Of a stretch of DNA of 47,522 bases, positions 16,476-25,457 are shown piece after piece. The notes under the pieces were generated by a model, which was not told where the DNA came from, did not search any database, and was given only the letters and a program-made list of their open reading frames with translations. Source of the DNA: Pelagibacteraceae bacterium (GTDB taxonomy: Bacteria > Pseudomonadota > Alphaproteobacteria > HIMB59 > GCA-002718135); assembly GCA_017639935.1 (NCBI GenBank), contig JAGFWP010000044.1:1-47522 (forward strand). Reading direction: 5' to 3'. Position 1 is the first letter of the stretch; the number at the start of each line of letters is the position of its first letter. The translations under genes were made by a program, and so were the position numbers.

Positions 16476-17749
16476 ACTATAACACTCGCGACATATCCAA
16501 TAAATATTACTGGTGTCCATTTTAAATGTCCAAAAAAAGTATAGTGCCCCCTAGCTTGGCCCATTAAGGCAACACCTGCGGCGGAACCAATAGAAAGTAA
16601 GCTTCCTCCAACACCAGTAGTTAAGGTAACAAGCAGCCATTGATCAGTTACCATTGAAGGTTTCATCGTTATCACAGCAAACATAACCGGAATATTATCA
16701 ACGATAGCTGAGAGAATTCCTACAATAAAGTTTGCATAAGTAGGTCCTAATCCGCCATATAAAAATTCAGAAACTAATGTCAGATATCCCAAGAAACCTA
16801 GACCACCTACACTAAGTATTACGCCAAAGAAGAATAACAAAGTATCCCATTCAGCTTTTGAAACTTTTCTTAAAAAATCAAATTTTTCATCATCTATATC
16901 TTTATCAAACGTAAGTTTTAAGTAAAAAGAATAGAAACCAAGAATCCCTAAGCCAAACATCATTCCCAGCATAGGAGGAAGATGTAAGATATTATGAAAA
17001 TTCACTGCCAAAAAAATTGTAAACAATCCTAAAAAAATAATGACCTTGCCCCCTCTTTTCATTACAACTACATCCGTTGAAACATTTGGTTTCTCATTGC
17101 TAATAAAAAAATACATGATTGTTGCTGGAATTGCATAATTAATTACTGAAGGAACAAAAAGATTAAAAAAAGTAAAGAATTCAACAATTCCTGCCTGCCA
17201 AACCATTAAAGTGGTAATATCTCCAAAAGGGCTAAAAGCTCCTCCGGCATTTGCAGCAACTACTATATTGATACATCCAAGAGATAAAAATTTAGGGTTT
17301 CCCTTGCCGCACGCAAGTAAGACGGAACACATCACTAATGCTGTGGTTAGATTGTCAGCTATCGGTGATAGAAAAAAAGTTATAATACCCGTTAACAAAA
17401 ATAATTTTCGAAAATTATAACCCTTAGATATTAATTTATAACGAACAACTTCAAACACTCTCCTTTCTTGCAAAGCATTTATGTATGTCATTGCCGCCAA
17501 TAAGAATAAAAAAAGTTCTGCAAATTCTAATAAATTATGCTTAAATGCATGCTCTACTTCTTTGCTATATTGATCTCCAAAAGAAGTATAATGAAATGCG
17601 ATTAATCCCCAAATTAAAGAAGCTGATATGATAACTGGCTTAGACTTACGTAGATGAGAAAATTCCTCAGCCATTACAGCAACATAAGCAACTGCAAAAA
17701 TTAATAATGAAATTATTCCAATGTAACTTGTTGTTAAATCTATATGCAT
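16445..17749 (-). CDS. nhaD: Na+/H+ antiporter NhaD
   Basis: A 434-residue membrane protein of the ion-transporter superfamily with about eleven hydrophobic segments. Typical NhaD features are SLIWGLIAFHYTSFG, FLFLLAAMTYINAL, ITFFLSPIADNLTTALVMC and VVAANAGGAFSPFGDITTLMVWQAGIVEF. Near the end are AIVDNIPVMFAVITM and GVGGSLLSIGSAAGVALMG. NhaD exchanges cytoplasmic Na+ (or Li+) for protons, which fits a marine organism. The conserved polar motifs are intact. Its 3' end overlaps the convergent thiP by 31 bases, and the alpha/beta hydrolase lies 8 bases upstream on the same strand. Confidence 0.93.
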   Translation of the reverse strand: MHIDLTTSYIGIISLLIFAVAYVAVMAEEFSHLRKSKPVIISASLIWGLIAFHYTSFGDQYSKEVEHAFKHNLLEFAELFLFLLAAMTYINALQERRVFEVVRYKLISKGYNFRKLFLLTGIITFFLSPIADNLTTALVMCSVLLACGKGNPKFLSLGCINIVVAANAGGAFSPFGDITTLMVWQAGIVEFFTFFNLFVPSVINYAIPATIMYFFISNEKPNVSTDVVVMKRGGKVIIFLGLFTIFLAVNFHNILHLPPMLGMMFGLGILGFYSFYLKLTFDKDIDDEKFDFLRKVSKAEWDTLLFFFGVILSVGGLGFLGYLTLVSEFLYGGLGPTYANFIVGILSAIVDNIPVMFAVITMKPSMVTDQWLLVTLTTGVGGSLLSIGSAAGVALMGQARGHYTFFGHLKWTPVIFIGYVASVIVHMFLSGLAV

Positions 17750-17757
17750 ATCTTATT

Positions 17758-18546
17758 TTAAGAATTAAAAATAATCACTTCCTTGTCTATATTAAAATCA
17801 TATAAATTGTTGTGCATACCATCGTCAACAAAAAGATTTTTTTTTGGATTATTTGATTTTAAATATAGTTTTTTACTATGACTATGAGGAATAACTTCAT
17901 CCTTTGTTCCACTAATTATTAATACTGGAGATAAAATTTTATCAATTTTAGAATAATTATCAAATTTATCTAAAACTAAGTATTTGACAGGATAAATTTT
18001 ATATCTTTTCCTGGCTATATCTGGAGCAGAAGTAAAAGGTGCTTCTAATATAATGGATTTAAACTTATAGCGAGTCCCTAACTCAACAGCTACAGCGCAA
18101 CCCAAAGACTCCCCATATATTATTAGATTTTCATAATCATAATTTAAGTTATCAATGATCCATTTAATGGCTGTTTCACCATCAATATATAAATTTCTCT
18201 CTGTTGGTTTACCTAAATTTCCACTATAGCCTCTCCAAGCCAGCAACAACACCCCCCAACCATTATTAATATATCTTTTAATTCTATAAGCCCTCTCACC
18301 GATATCAAAAGAATTGCCGTGAAAATAAACCAACATTGGTTGATTAATATTCGGCTTTGAATACCATGCTAATAAATCCACTCCATCAGAGGTTTTTATC
18401 TTAAGCTCTTTGATGTTGCTTAACTCATAATCTTCAGGTTTGTTAGGCTTGCCTGAAATATTAAAAAGAATTTTTCTTTGAAAAAGAAAAATTATTAAAC
18501 CAAATACCAAGTAAATGAAAAATGCAGAAATTATGTACTTAATCAT
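17758..18546 (-). CDS. Alpha/beta hydrolase, BEM46/ABHD13-like, membrane-anchored
   Basis: A 262-residue serine hydrolase with one N-terminal transmembrane helix (residues 4-20, IISAFFIYLVFGLIIFLFQ) that probably anchors it in the inner membrane with the domain outside. The nucleophile elbow is GESLGC near 145; an acidic residue follows in SGTKDEVIPHSHS near 215, and the histidine is in DDGMHNNLYD near the end. The oxyanion HGNSFDIGERAYRIKRYINN is typical of the BEM46/ABHD13 group, whose natural substrates are poorly defined. It is divergent from irr, with 28 bases between the starts, and upstream of nhaD. Confidence 0.8.
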   Translation of the reverse strand: MIKYIISAFFIYLVFGLIIFLFQRKILFNISGKPNKPEDYELSNIKELKIKTSDGVDLLAWYSKPNINQPMLVYFHGNSFDIGERAYRIKRYINNGWGVLLLAWRGYSGNLGKPTERNLYIDGETAIKWIIDNLNYDYENLIIYGESLGCAVAVELGTRYKFKSIILEAPFTSAPDIARKRYKIYPVKYLVLDKFDNYSKIDKILSPVLIISGTKDEVIPHSHSKKLYLKSNNPKKNLFVDDGMHNNLYDFNIDKEVIIFNS

Positions 18547-18574
18547 AAAATAAAGCTATAAAGTCCAGTCATAT

Positions 18575-19033
18575 ATGCTTAAGAATATTAAAACGTATAA
18601 TCCATTAAGCGATTATAACAAAGTAATAAAAAAACTTAATAATAACGGTGTGAGACCAACAAAACAAAGAATGGTTCTTGCTAAACTTCTTTTTGAAAAA
18701 GGTAAAAGACATGTCTCAGCTGAAGACTTGTATATAGAGGTGCGAAAAGAAGATAGAAGAATTTCACTTGCTACAGTTTACAATACATTAAAGCAATTTA
18801 CGAAATTAGGCATAATAAGAGAAGTGGTTGTTGATCAAAACAAATCATTATATTGTAATGATTATAAATCTCATTATCATCTATACATTGAAGATGAGGG
18901 AAAAGTTGTTGATATTCCAACTGAAAATATTAATTTAGACTTACCCTCCTTTCCTGCCTGTTTAAATTTACATAATGTTGACGTTATAGTTAGAGTTAGA
19001 ACACTTAAGGATATAATAAAAAAAACTAATTAA
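18575..19033 (+). CDS. irr: Fur-family iron/heme response regulator, Irr-like
   Basis: A 152-residue Fur-superfamily repressor. The winged-helix part GVRPTKQRMVLAKLLFEKG, RHVSAEDLYIEV and ISLATVYNTLKQFTKLGIIREV (residues ~27-90) closely resembles rhizobial Irr. It lacks the C-terminal CxxC zinc sites of Fur and Zur. It retains HYHLYIEDEGKVVDI, comparable to the histidine-rich motif that contributes to heme/metal sensing in Irr. Irr governs iron and heme genes in Alphaproteobacteria. Only three bases separate it from aacS, so the two are probably one transcript. Another Fur paralogue is the alternative, but the sequence pattern favours Irr. Confidence 0.8.
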   Translation: MLKNIKTYNPLSDYNKVIKKLNNNGVRPTKQRMVLAKLLFEKGKRHVSAEDLYIEVRKEDRRISLATVYNTLKQFTKLGIIREVVVDQNKSLYCNDYKSHYHLYIEDEGKVVDIPTENINLDLPSFPACLNLHNVDVIVRVRTLKDIIKKTN

Positions 19034-19036
19034 TCA

Positions 19037-20977
19037 ATGGCCGAAAATAATTTATGGTCACCAACTGATAAAAATAATTTCTTAACAGAATTCATTACTT
19101 CTATTAATAAGAAAAATTTTTTTAAAGGCAATGATTACGAATTACTTCATAAATGGAGCATAAATAATAAAAAAAAATTTTGGTCGGAAGTATGGAATTT
19201 TACGTCAATAATAGGTGAATATAAAGATCCGGTGGTAGAAAATGAGAATGATTTTATCAATTCAATTTTTTTTAAGAATTCTAAATTAAACTTTTCACAA
19301 AATTTAATTAAAATAAAAGATGATTCTGACGCTATAGTTTTTTATTCTGAAAAAGGGTTTAACAGGCGTATTTCTTGGAAACAACTAGATGAACAAGTTA
19401 GTAAAATTGCACACTATTTTTACAATCAAAAAATCCAAAAAGGTGAAAGAGTTGGGGCCGTATTGCCAAACATACCAGAAGCTGTAATTTCTTTTTTAGG
19501 TGCAGCAAAAATTGGAGCCATTTGGTCCTCATGCTCAGCAGATTTTGGTCCACAAGCAATAATAGACAGATTCAAGCAAATTGAACCAAAAATTTTATTA
19601 ATTTCTGATCACTATTTTTATAACAATAACAAAATCAATACGCTGGAAAATATAAGAATAATTAAAGATCAAATACCAAGTATAAAGCAAATAGTCATTA
19701 TCCCCTATGATAATAAAATTCAAAATTATAATGTAAATTTTGAATATAAAAATTGGATTGACATCATCAACAAAAGTCAGATTTTTGATAAATATGAAAA
19801 TTTCAATTTTAATACTCCACTCAACATATTGTATTCAAGCGGGACAACAGGCGTTCCAAAATGTATAGTGCATGGTGCTGGAGGATCTTTAATACAACAT
19901 AAGAAAGAGCATCAACTTCATTGTAATATTAAGCCCAAGGATAAAGTTTTTTATTTCACCACCTGTGGTTGGATGATGTGGAATTGGCTTGTTTCTTGTT
20001 TAGCTTCAAAAGCAACAATTTATTTATATGATGGTTCGCCTTTTTATCCAAAAATTGATCATCTTTTTGAAATAGCTCAAAATGAAAAGATCACTTTCTT
20101 TGGAACAGGCGCAAAATACATAGACACATTACGACAGAACAAAGTAGAAATTTATAAAAAATATGATTTAAAAAACCTTGAAACAATCGCCTCAACTGGC
20201 TCACCTTTGGTTCATGAATCCTTTCATTATGTTTATGAAAAAATTAAAAAAAATGTCCAATTAACTTCAATAAGCGGTGGAACGGATATTGTTTCATGCT
20301 TTGTGCTAGGAAATCCTAATTTACCAATTTATGCAGGTGAAATTCAATGTAAGGCCCTTGGTATGGATGTTGCAATTTTTGATGATGAGGGGAAGGAAAT
20401 ACATAAAAAAAGGGGGGAGTTAGTTTGTAAATCTTCTTTTCCTTCAAAGCCTTTATTTTTTTGGAATGATAATAACAATATAAAATTGCAAAAAGAATAT
20501 TTTAATAAATATAACAATGTATGGCATCAAAGTGATTATGCAGAATCTACTGAAAACAATGGATACATTATTTATGGAAGATCAGATGCGACTCTTAATT
20601 CTGGAGGTGTAAGAATTGGTACTGCAGAACTATACAGGGTCGTTGAAAATATAAATAACGTTATGGAGTGTATGGCAGTTGAGCAAAAATGCAATAATGA
20701 TACAATAATATTATTATTTGTAAAATTGAAAAATAACATTCAATTAGATGGAAGTTTCATCAATATCATAAAAGAGAAAATTAAATCTAACTTATCTCCG
20801 AAACACATACCTGCAAAAATAATTGATGTTTCAGATATTCCTAAAACTAAAAGTGGTAAAATTGTTGAACTAGCAATTAAAAAAATTGTTAACAATGAAA
20901 AAATAAATAATTTGAATTCTATAGCCAATCCTGAATGCCTAGAAGAATTTCGTAAAAAATCTCAGATTGCTAATTAA
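19037..20977 (+). CDS. aacS: Acetoacetyl-CoA synthetase
   Basis: A 646-residue AMP-forming ligase of the acetoacetate group, making acetoacetyl-CoA from acetoacetate, ATP and CoA. It has the AacS-specific extended N-terminus (LWSPTDKNN, FWSEVWNFTSIIGEY). The P-loop YSSGTTGVPKC lies near residue 266, and TTCGWMMWNWLVSCL and SISGGTDIVSCFVLGNP follow. The C-terminal GRSDATLNSGGVRIGTAELYR and catalytic lysine PKTKSGKIVE (about 604) complete the enzyme. With 3-hydroxybutyrate dehydrogenase elsewhere in the window it supports use of ketone bodies or stored polyhydroxybutyrate. It follows irr by three bases. Propionyl- or acetyl-CoA synthetase is ruled out by the N-terminal domain. Confidence 0.93.
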   Translation: MAENNLWSPTDKNNFLTEFITSINKKNFFKGNDYELLHKWSINNKKKFWSEVWNFTSIIGEYKDPVVENENDFINSIFFKNSKLNFSQNLIKIKDDSDAIVFYSEKGFNRRISWKQLDEQVSKIAHYFYNQKIQKGERVGAVLPNIPEAVISFLGAAKIGAIWSSCSADFGPQAIIDRFKQIEPKILLISDHYFYNNNKINTLENIRIIKDQIPSIKQIVIIPYDNKIQNYNVNFEYKNWIDIINKSQIFDKYENFNFNTPLNILYSSGTTGVPKCIVHGAGGSLIQHKKEHQLHCNIKPKDKVFYFTTCGWMMWNWLVSCLASKATIYLYDGSPFYPKIDHLFEIAQNEKITFFGTGAKYIDTLRQNKVEIYKKYDLKNLETIASTGSPLVHESFHYVYEKIKKNVQLTSISGGTDIVSCFVLGNPNLPIYAGEIQCKALGMDVAIFDDEGKEIHKKRGELVCKSSFPSKPLFFWNDNNNIKLQKEYFNKYNNVWHQSDYAESTENNGYIIYGRSDATLNSGGVRIGTAELYRVVENINNVMECMAVEQKCNNDTIILLFVKLKNNIQLDGSFINIIKEKIKSNLSPKHIPAKIIDVSDIPKTKSGKIVELAIKKIVNNEKINNLNSIANPECLEEFRKKSQIAN

Positions 20978-21042
20978 TTTTTATAATTTAATTGTCTGAA
21001 TTATGTTTGCATAGTTAGTTAAAAAAATATAATTAATTATTC

Positions 21043-22026
21043 ATGCCTAAAAAAATAGTAATTACCAAACTGGGCGGGCCTGAAGTATTGGAATATGTAG
21101 ATTATGATTTAGAATCAAAAATTTTAGACAATGATGTGCGCATTAAGCAAACATCTATTGGCTTAAACTACATTGATACATACCATAGAAGTGGAATTTA
21201 CCCTCTGCCTACAAAATTACCAGTTTGTCCTGGCCTTGAAGCTTCTGGCGAGGTTATTGAATTAGGAAAAAATGTAAGTAGATTTAAGATTGGTGATAGA
21301 GTTTGCTATGCAAGCGTTCCTATAGGCGCCTACTGTGAAATTAGAGATTTTTCCACCTCTAACTTAATTAAAATTCCAGATTCTATTTCAAATGATACTG
21401 CAGCATCTATTTTACTTCAAGGAATGACAGTAGAATATCTTTTTGAAAGATTGTACCAAATCAAAAAAGATGAGTATATTTTATTCCATGCTGCGGCTGG
21501 TGGGGTCGGCCTGATTGCCTGTCAATGGGCGAAATCAATCGGTTGTAAAATGATTGGCACAGTCAGCACAAATGAAAAGGGAGAATTAGCCAAGGCTAAT
21601 GGTTGCTCATTTATAATTAATTATAAATCAGAAAATGTTGTAGAAAAAGTAAAAGAAATAACAAATAACATAGGTGTTCCTGTAGTTTTTGATGGTGTAG
21701 GTAAAGATACTTTTAATATTTCTCTTGAATGTCTATCGTTAAGAGGCTTAATGGTTTCTTTTGGCCAATCTTCTGGAATGGTCCCTCAAGTTGATCTTCA
21801 TAAAACTTTTAACCCCAAAAGCTTGTATTATACAAGACCAACTTTAATGCACTATAACTCGAATAGAGAAGAATTAGAAAACTCTTCTAATACTCTTTTC
21901 AATAAAATTATCAATAAGGAGATTAAAGGAAATATTACAAAAATTTTTGATTTAAAAGAGGCATCCAAAGCTCACCTAAAATTACAGTCAAGAACAACTA
22001 CTGGTTCTATTATATTAAAAACTTAA
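21043..22026 (+). CDS. qor: NADPH:quinone oxidoreductase (zeta-crystallin-like MDR)
   Basis: A 327-residue medium-chain reductase without the structural or catalytic zinc cysteines, as expected for quinone oxidoreductase. Landmarks are GLNYIDTYHRSGIYPLP, PGLEASGEVIELG, the NADPH-binding HAAAGGVGLIACQWAKS near 149-165 and VVFDGVGKDTF. QOR-type enzymes reduce quinones or related enones with NADPH in the cytoplasm. It stands 65 bases after aacS on the same strand and may share its transcript. tRNA-Glu lies beyond it on the opposite strand. The family is sure; the physiological substrate is not. Confidence 0.88.
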   Translation: MPKKIVITKLGGPEVLEYVDYDLESKILDNDVRIKQTSIGLNYIDTYHRSGIYPLPTKLPVCPGLEASGEVIELGKNVSRFKIGDRVCYASVPIGAYCEIRDFSTSNLIKIPDSISNDTAASILLQGMTVEYLFERLYQIKKDEYILFHAAAGGVGLIACQWAKSIGCKMIGTVSTNEKGELAKANGCSFIINYKSENVVEKVKEITNNIGVPVVFDGVGKDTFNISLECLSLRGLMVSFGQSSGMVPQVDLHKTFNPKSLYYTRPTLMHYNSNREELENSSNTLFNKIINKEIKGNITKIFDLKEASKAHLKLQSRTTTGSIILKT

Positions 22027-22085
22027 TTATTCTTTTTATTTCTAAGTAAATTTAATATTATGGAATTTCAAATAAATCATAAGTG

Positions 22086-22160
22086 TGGCGACCCCTAGGA
22101 GAATCGAACTCCTCTTTCCAGGATGAAAACCTGGTGTCCTGACCGATAGACGAAGGGGTC
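22086..22160 (-). tRNA. tRNA-Glu (anticodon TTC)
   Basis: On the minus strand the acceptor stem GACCCCT/AGGGGTC is followed by discriminator G and an encoded CCA. The anticodon stem CCAGG/CCTGG encloses loop TTTTCAT, giving anticodon TTC. The T-arm reads GAGTTCGATTCTC. The 75-base length includes CCA. Confidence 0.97.
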
Positions 22161-22205
22161 AATGTGTGGATTATATAGTTTATTAAATAAAATAATTCAA
22201 ATTAT

Positions 22206-23954
22206 TTAGTAAACAGGCATCGCATCTTCAATTATTAATTGCGGTTTCAGCATTCCATTAAAACAATCTTTTTTTATAGAACATCCAAAATCAAATTTGG
22301 AAGATTTATTATTGATTAAATTTTCACCAAGATTTGTTCCAAAACTATTAAAACTTATGCCTTTGATATCCATTCCATAATCAGATCTAAAGAAAATTAA
22401 TATATGTTTTTCCTTTAAAATTTTGCAATGATTGATTCTTAATCCTTGAACAATAAATTTTGGTTCCTCATTTCCATTTCCAAAAGGTTCTAAATTTTCC
22501 AGATTTTCTAATAAATCAAGGTTAATCTCATCAACAGATAGCTTTACATCATATAAATTAATTTTTTGAAACAAAGATTCAGAAAATTGCCCAAAGCTTT
22601 GTAACAAATATTGATAAAATTTGTCCAATAAATTTTTCTGAATTTTTAAACCTGCCGCCATCTTGTGCCCCCCACCACTTAAAAGAAGACCTTCTAGTTT
22701 AGCTAAGAGAACTATATTTCCCAAATCTATCTGTTTTATTGAACGTGCTGACCCAATTCCAATATTTTGATCAAATGAAATTACAATAGCGGGTTTATTA
22801 AATCTTTCTACCAATCTACTTGCTATAATTCCTAAAATGCCTTTATGCCAACCTAAGCCATAAACTAATAAAAATTTTTTATTAACTTGTTTTTTTGCCT
22901 GTACTAAAGCTTGATCATAAATGTTACTTTCGATTAATTTTCTTTTTTCATTTAACAAAAAAATTTTTTTTGTAATAGTTTCAATTTCAATTAAATTGTT
23001 GCTAACTAAGAGTTTATAAGGCAGAAAAGAATCATCAACTCTGCTTGCTGCATTTAATTGAGGGCCAATTATAAAACTTAAATCAGATGCAGTAGGAGAA
23101 TGGTTTATATTTGAGTTATCTATAATTTGAGAAATGCCTTTATGAGTTCTTTTTTTAATTATCTCCAATCCTTTAATTACAAAGTTTCGATTATAATCAC
23201 TTAAATTAACGACATCACAGACAGTACCTAAAGCTACTAAATCGAGATTTTTTAGTAAGTTGGGTTCAATATTTTTATCATCAAAATAGTTATTTTCTCT
23301 TAAAATTTTTCTTAAACCCACAATAAAAAGAAAAGTCACCCCAACAGCAGCAAGATCATTTAATTTGGATTTTTCATCAAAACGATTTGGATTAATTATG
23401 GAATAAATATTAGGTAGTTTATTTTCACTGATATGATGATCGATTATTATAACATCAATTTCTTTGTAATTTGAATGATCTAATATTTCAAAAGATGTAG
23501 TTCCGCAATCAACTGAAAAAACAAGATTGATTTTTTCTTTGGCAAATTCGTCCATTATTCTTTTGTTTGGTCCATATCCTTCATTTAAGCGATCTGGTAT
23601 TTTTACACTAATTGAACATTTCAAAAATGAAAAGAAATTATGTAATAATGCAGCAGAAGTAGATCCATCAACATCATAGTCAGCAATTATTCCAATTTTC
23701 TTCTTGTTGATTATGTTTTTGATTGTTCGATTAATTGATTTAGTCATATCTTTTAACTTGAATGGATTAGGGATGTTGTTTTTAAAAATAGGATTTAAAA
23801 AGTTTTGTACTTGCTTTTCTTTAATATTTCTTAAAGTTAATAATTTTCCCAACATTATTGACAAATTATGTCTTTGAGAAATCATCAATGATTCACGTTC
23901 ATCACATTTTTTTATTTTCCATTTATTATTTAAAAGAGAAGTGTGAGGATACAA
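22206..23954 (-). CDS. recJ: Single-stranded-DNA-specific 5'-3' exonuclease RecJ
   Basis: A 582-residue DHH-family nuclease acting in recombination and mismatch repair. Metal-binding motifs appear in order: ADYDVDGSTSAALLHNFF (near residue 90), SVDCGTTSFE, IIDHHIS (the DHH motif, near 170), then GGGHKMAAGLKI of the DHHA1 domain near 430. The start and length are normal for the family. Its start lies one base after the hom stop, so the two are co-transcribed. In many Alphaproteobacteria glpX lies between hom and recJ; it is absent here. Confidence 0.93.
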   Translation of the reverse strand: MYPHTSLLNNKWKIKKCDERESLMISQRHNLSIMLGKLLTLRNIKEKQVQNFLNPIFKNNIPNPFKLKDMTKSINRTIKNIINKKKIGIIADYDVDGSTSAALLHNFFSFLKCSISVKIPDRLNEGYGPNKRIMDEFAKEKINLVFSVDCGTTSFEILDHSNYKEIDVIIIDHHISENKLPNIYSIINPNRFDEKSKLNDLAAVGVTFLFIVGLRKILRENNYFDDKNIEPNLLKNLDLVALGTVCDVVNLSDYNRNFVIKGLEIIKKRTHKGISQIIDNSNINHSPTASDLSFIIGPQLNAASRVDDSFLPYKLLVSNNLIEIETITKKIFLLNEKRKLIESNIYDQALVQAKKQVNKKFLLVYGLGWHKGILGIIASRLVERFNKPAIVISFDQNIGIGSARSIKQIDLGNIVLLAKLEGLLLSGGGHKMAAGLKIQKNLLDKFYQYLLQSFGQFSESLFQKINLYDVKLSVDEINLDLLENLENLEPFGNGNEEPKFIVQGLRINHCKILKEKHILIFFRSDYGMDIKGISFNSFGTNLGENLINNKSSKFDFGCSIKKDCFNGMLKPQLIIEDAMPVY

Positions 23955-23955
23955 A

Positions 23956-25266
23956 TTAATTTATACTTTTATCTATTGTTATAACCGCAATGTTATCTAA
24001 AACAAAATCTAATTTTTCAATCTTAGTAAGGGCCTTACTAAGAAGTCTCTTTTTGGTTTCATGGGTAACAATAATTATTGGAATCTGCTCTTGAGAACCA
24101 TTTTTATCAGGAGTTTGTAATATTGTTTCAATTGAAATTCCCTCTTCATTTAAATTAGAAGTTATCTTAGCCAACACACCAGAGATATCTTTAACTAAAA
24201 TTCTTAAATAATATGATTCTGACTTATTTGACAAATCTAATTTTTTATAATCAATTAATTTGTTTATTGCATATCCTAGGGATGGAGATTTTGTATCTAG
24301 GGCAATTTCATATAAATCGGAAAAAATTGAACTTGAGGTAGCCTGACCGCCTGCCCCCTCACCTTTTAAGACTAAAGACTGTAAATGATCAGTTTCAATT
24401 TTTACTCCATTTAACACTCCGTCTATATTTGCCAATTGAGATTCATTAGGAATTAATTTAGGTTCTACTACACTCATAATTTTATTATCAATAATTTCAG
24501 ATTCAGAAATTAATTTAATTTTATAGCCTAATTTTTCAGCATTTTTTATGTCTTCAATATCAATATTAGTGATTCCTTTATAGGTAACATTATCAAAATT
24601 AATTGTTGATCCAAAACATAAAGTTGAAAGTAAAGATAATTTATGTGCTGAGTCAACGCCATCAACATCATTGGCTGGATTAATTTCTGCATATCCATTC
24701 TGTTGAGCTTTTCCTAAAATTTCTTTAAAACTTAATTTTTTTTTCCCCATTTCAGATAATATAAAATTTGTAGTACCATTTAATATTCCAGAAATTTTTT
24801 TAATCTTATTTAAAAAAATAGACTGTTTTATAACTTTAACTATTGGAATCCCACCTGCAATAGCTGCCTCAAATAAAAGTAAAACATTATTTTTTTCAGC
24901 TATTTCAAAAAGCTCATTTCCATATTTTGATAACATCGCTTTATTTGCAGTAATAACATGAATATGATTTTCTAATGCTTTTTTAACTAAATCAAAACTG
25001 AGGCCTTTTTCTTCTCCAATTAATTCAATAAAAATATCACATTTATCATTTTTCACTAATTCGAATGGATCATCTTTCCATTGATATTTACTAATATCAA
25101 AAATTCTTTTTTTAGATTTATTTTTTGCCGATATCGCTAAAATTTTAAATTCAGCATTAATTTTTTTAACAATTATTTCATGATTATTAATTAAATCATC
25201 AATTACGTTTGAACCTACTGTTCCTAAGCCGGCTATGCAAACGTTAAATGTTTTTATTTTATTCAT
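23956..25266 (-). CDS. hom: Homoserine dehydrogenase
   Basis: This 436-residue enzyme reduces aspartate semialdehyde to homoserine on the threonine/methionine path. The NAD(P) Rossmann motif GLGTVGSNV (residues 13-21) opens the protein. ITANKAMLSKYG follows near 105, then the catalytic region AAIAGGIPIVKVI, GILNGTTNFIL and NPANDVDGVDSAHKLSLLS near 200. A C-terminal ACT domain (YYLRILVKDISGVLAKI, residues ~345-435) suggests feedback control by threonine. It is not fused to aspartokinase. It follows the small lipoprotein gene by 15 bases and precedes recJ by one base. Confidence 0.94.
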   Translation of the reverse strand: MNKIKTFNVCIAGLGTVGSNVIDDLINNHEIIVKKINAEFKILAISAKNKSKKRIFDISKYQWKDDPFELVKNDKCDIFIELIGEEKGLSFDLVKKALENHIHVITANKAMLSKYGNELFEIAEKNNVLLLFEAAIAGGIPIVKVIKQSIFLNKIKKISGILNGTTNFILSEMGKKKLSFKEILGKAQQNGYAEINPANDVDGVDSAHKLSLLSTLCFGSTINFDNVTYKGITNIDIEDIKNAEKLGYKIKLISESEIIDNKIMSVVEPKLIPNESQLANIDGVLNGVKIETDHLQSLVLKGEGAGGQATSSSIFSDLYEIALDTKSPSLGYAINKLIDYKKLDLSNKSESYYLRILVKDISGVLAKITSNLNEEGISIETILQTPDKNGSQEQIPIIIVTHETKKRLLSKALTKIEKLDFVLDNIAVITIDKSIN

Positions 25267-25281
25267 TAATAATATTCTGTT

Positions 25282-25455
25282 TTATTTATTGTCTAAGCAC
25301 TTAGTAATCTGATCATTATCAGAATTATTAATTTTGCACAAATCTATAGCTTCTTTGTCGGTTATATTTACATCTTTAAAATCAGGAACTGTATCAATGT
25401 CCGGATATCCGCATGATGATAACAAAAATAAAAAGATAACTAATAACTTAAACAC
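25282..25455 (-). CDS. Small lipoprotein, 57 aa (not in the ORF track)
   Basis: Between hom and argC the minus strand reads a GTG-initiated frame of 57 codons ending in TAA, too short for the supplied track. It begins MFKLLVIFLFLLSSCGYPD: a short charged start, a hydrophobic core and a lipobox LSSC with the lipidated cysteine at residue 15. The 42-residue mature part is acidic (DTVPDFKDVNITDKEAIDL) with two further cysteines, in DLCK and TKCLD, that could pair. The GTG lies two bases after the argC stop, fitting the compact operon. No function is known to me. Alternative starts are few, and the signal-peptide pattern is the main support. Confidence 0.72.
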   Translation of the reverse strand: MFKLLVIFLFLLSSCGYPDIDTVPDFKDVNITDKEAIDLCKINNSDNDQITKCLDNK

Positions 25456-25457
25456 TT

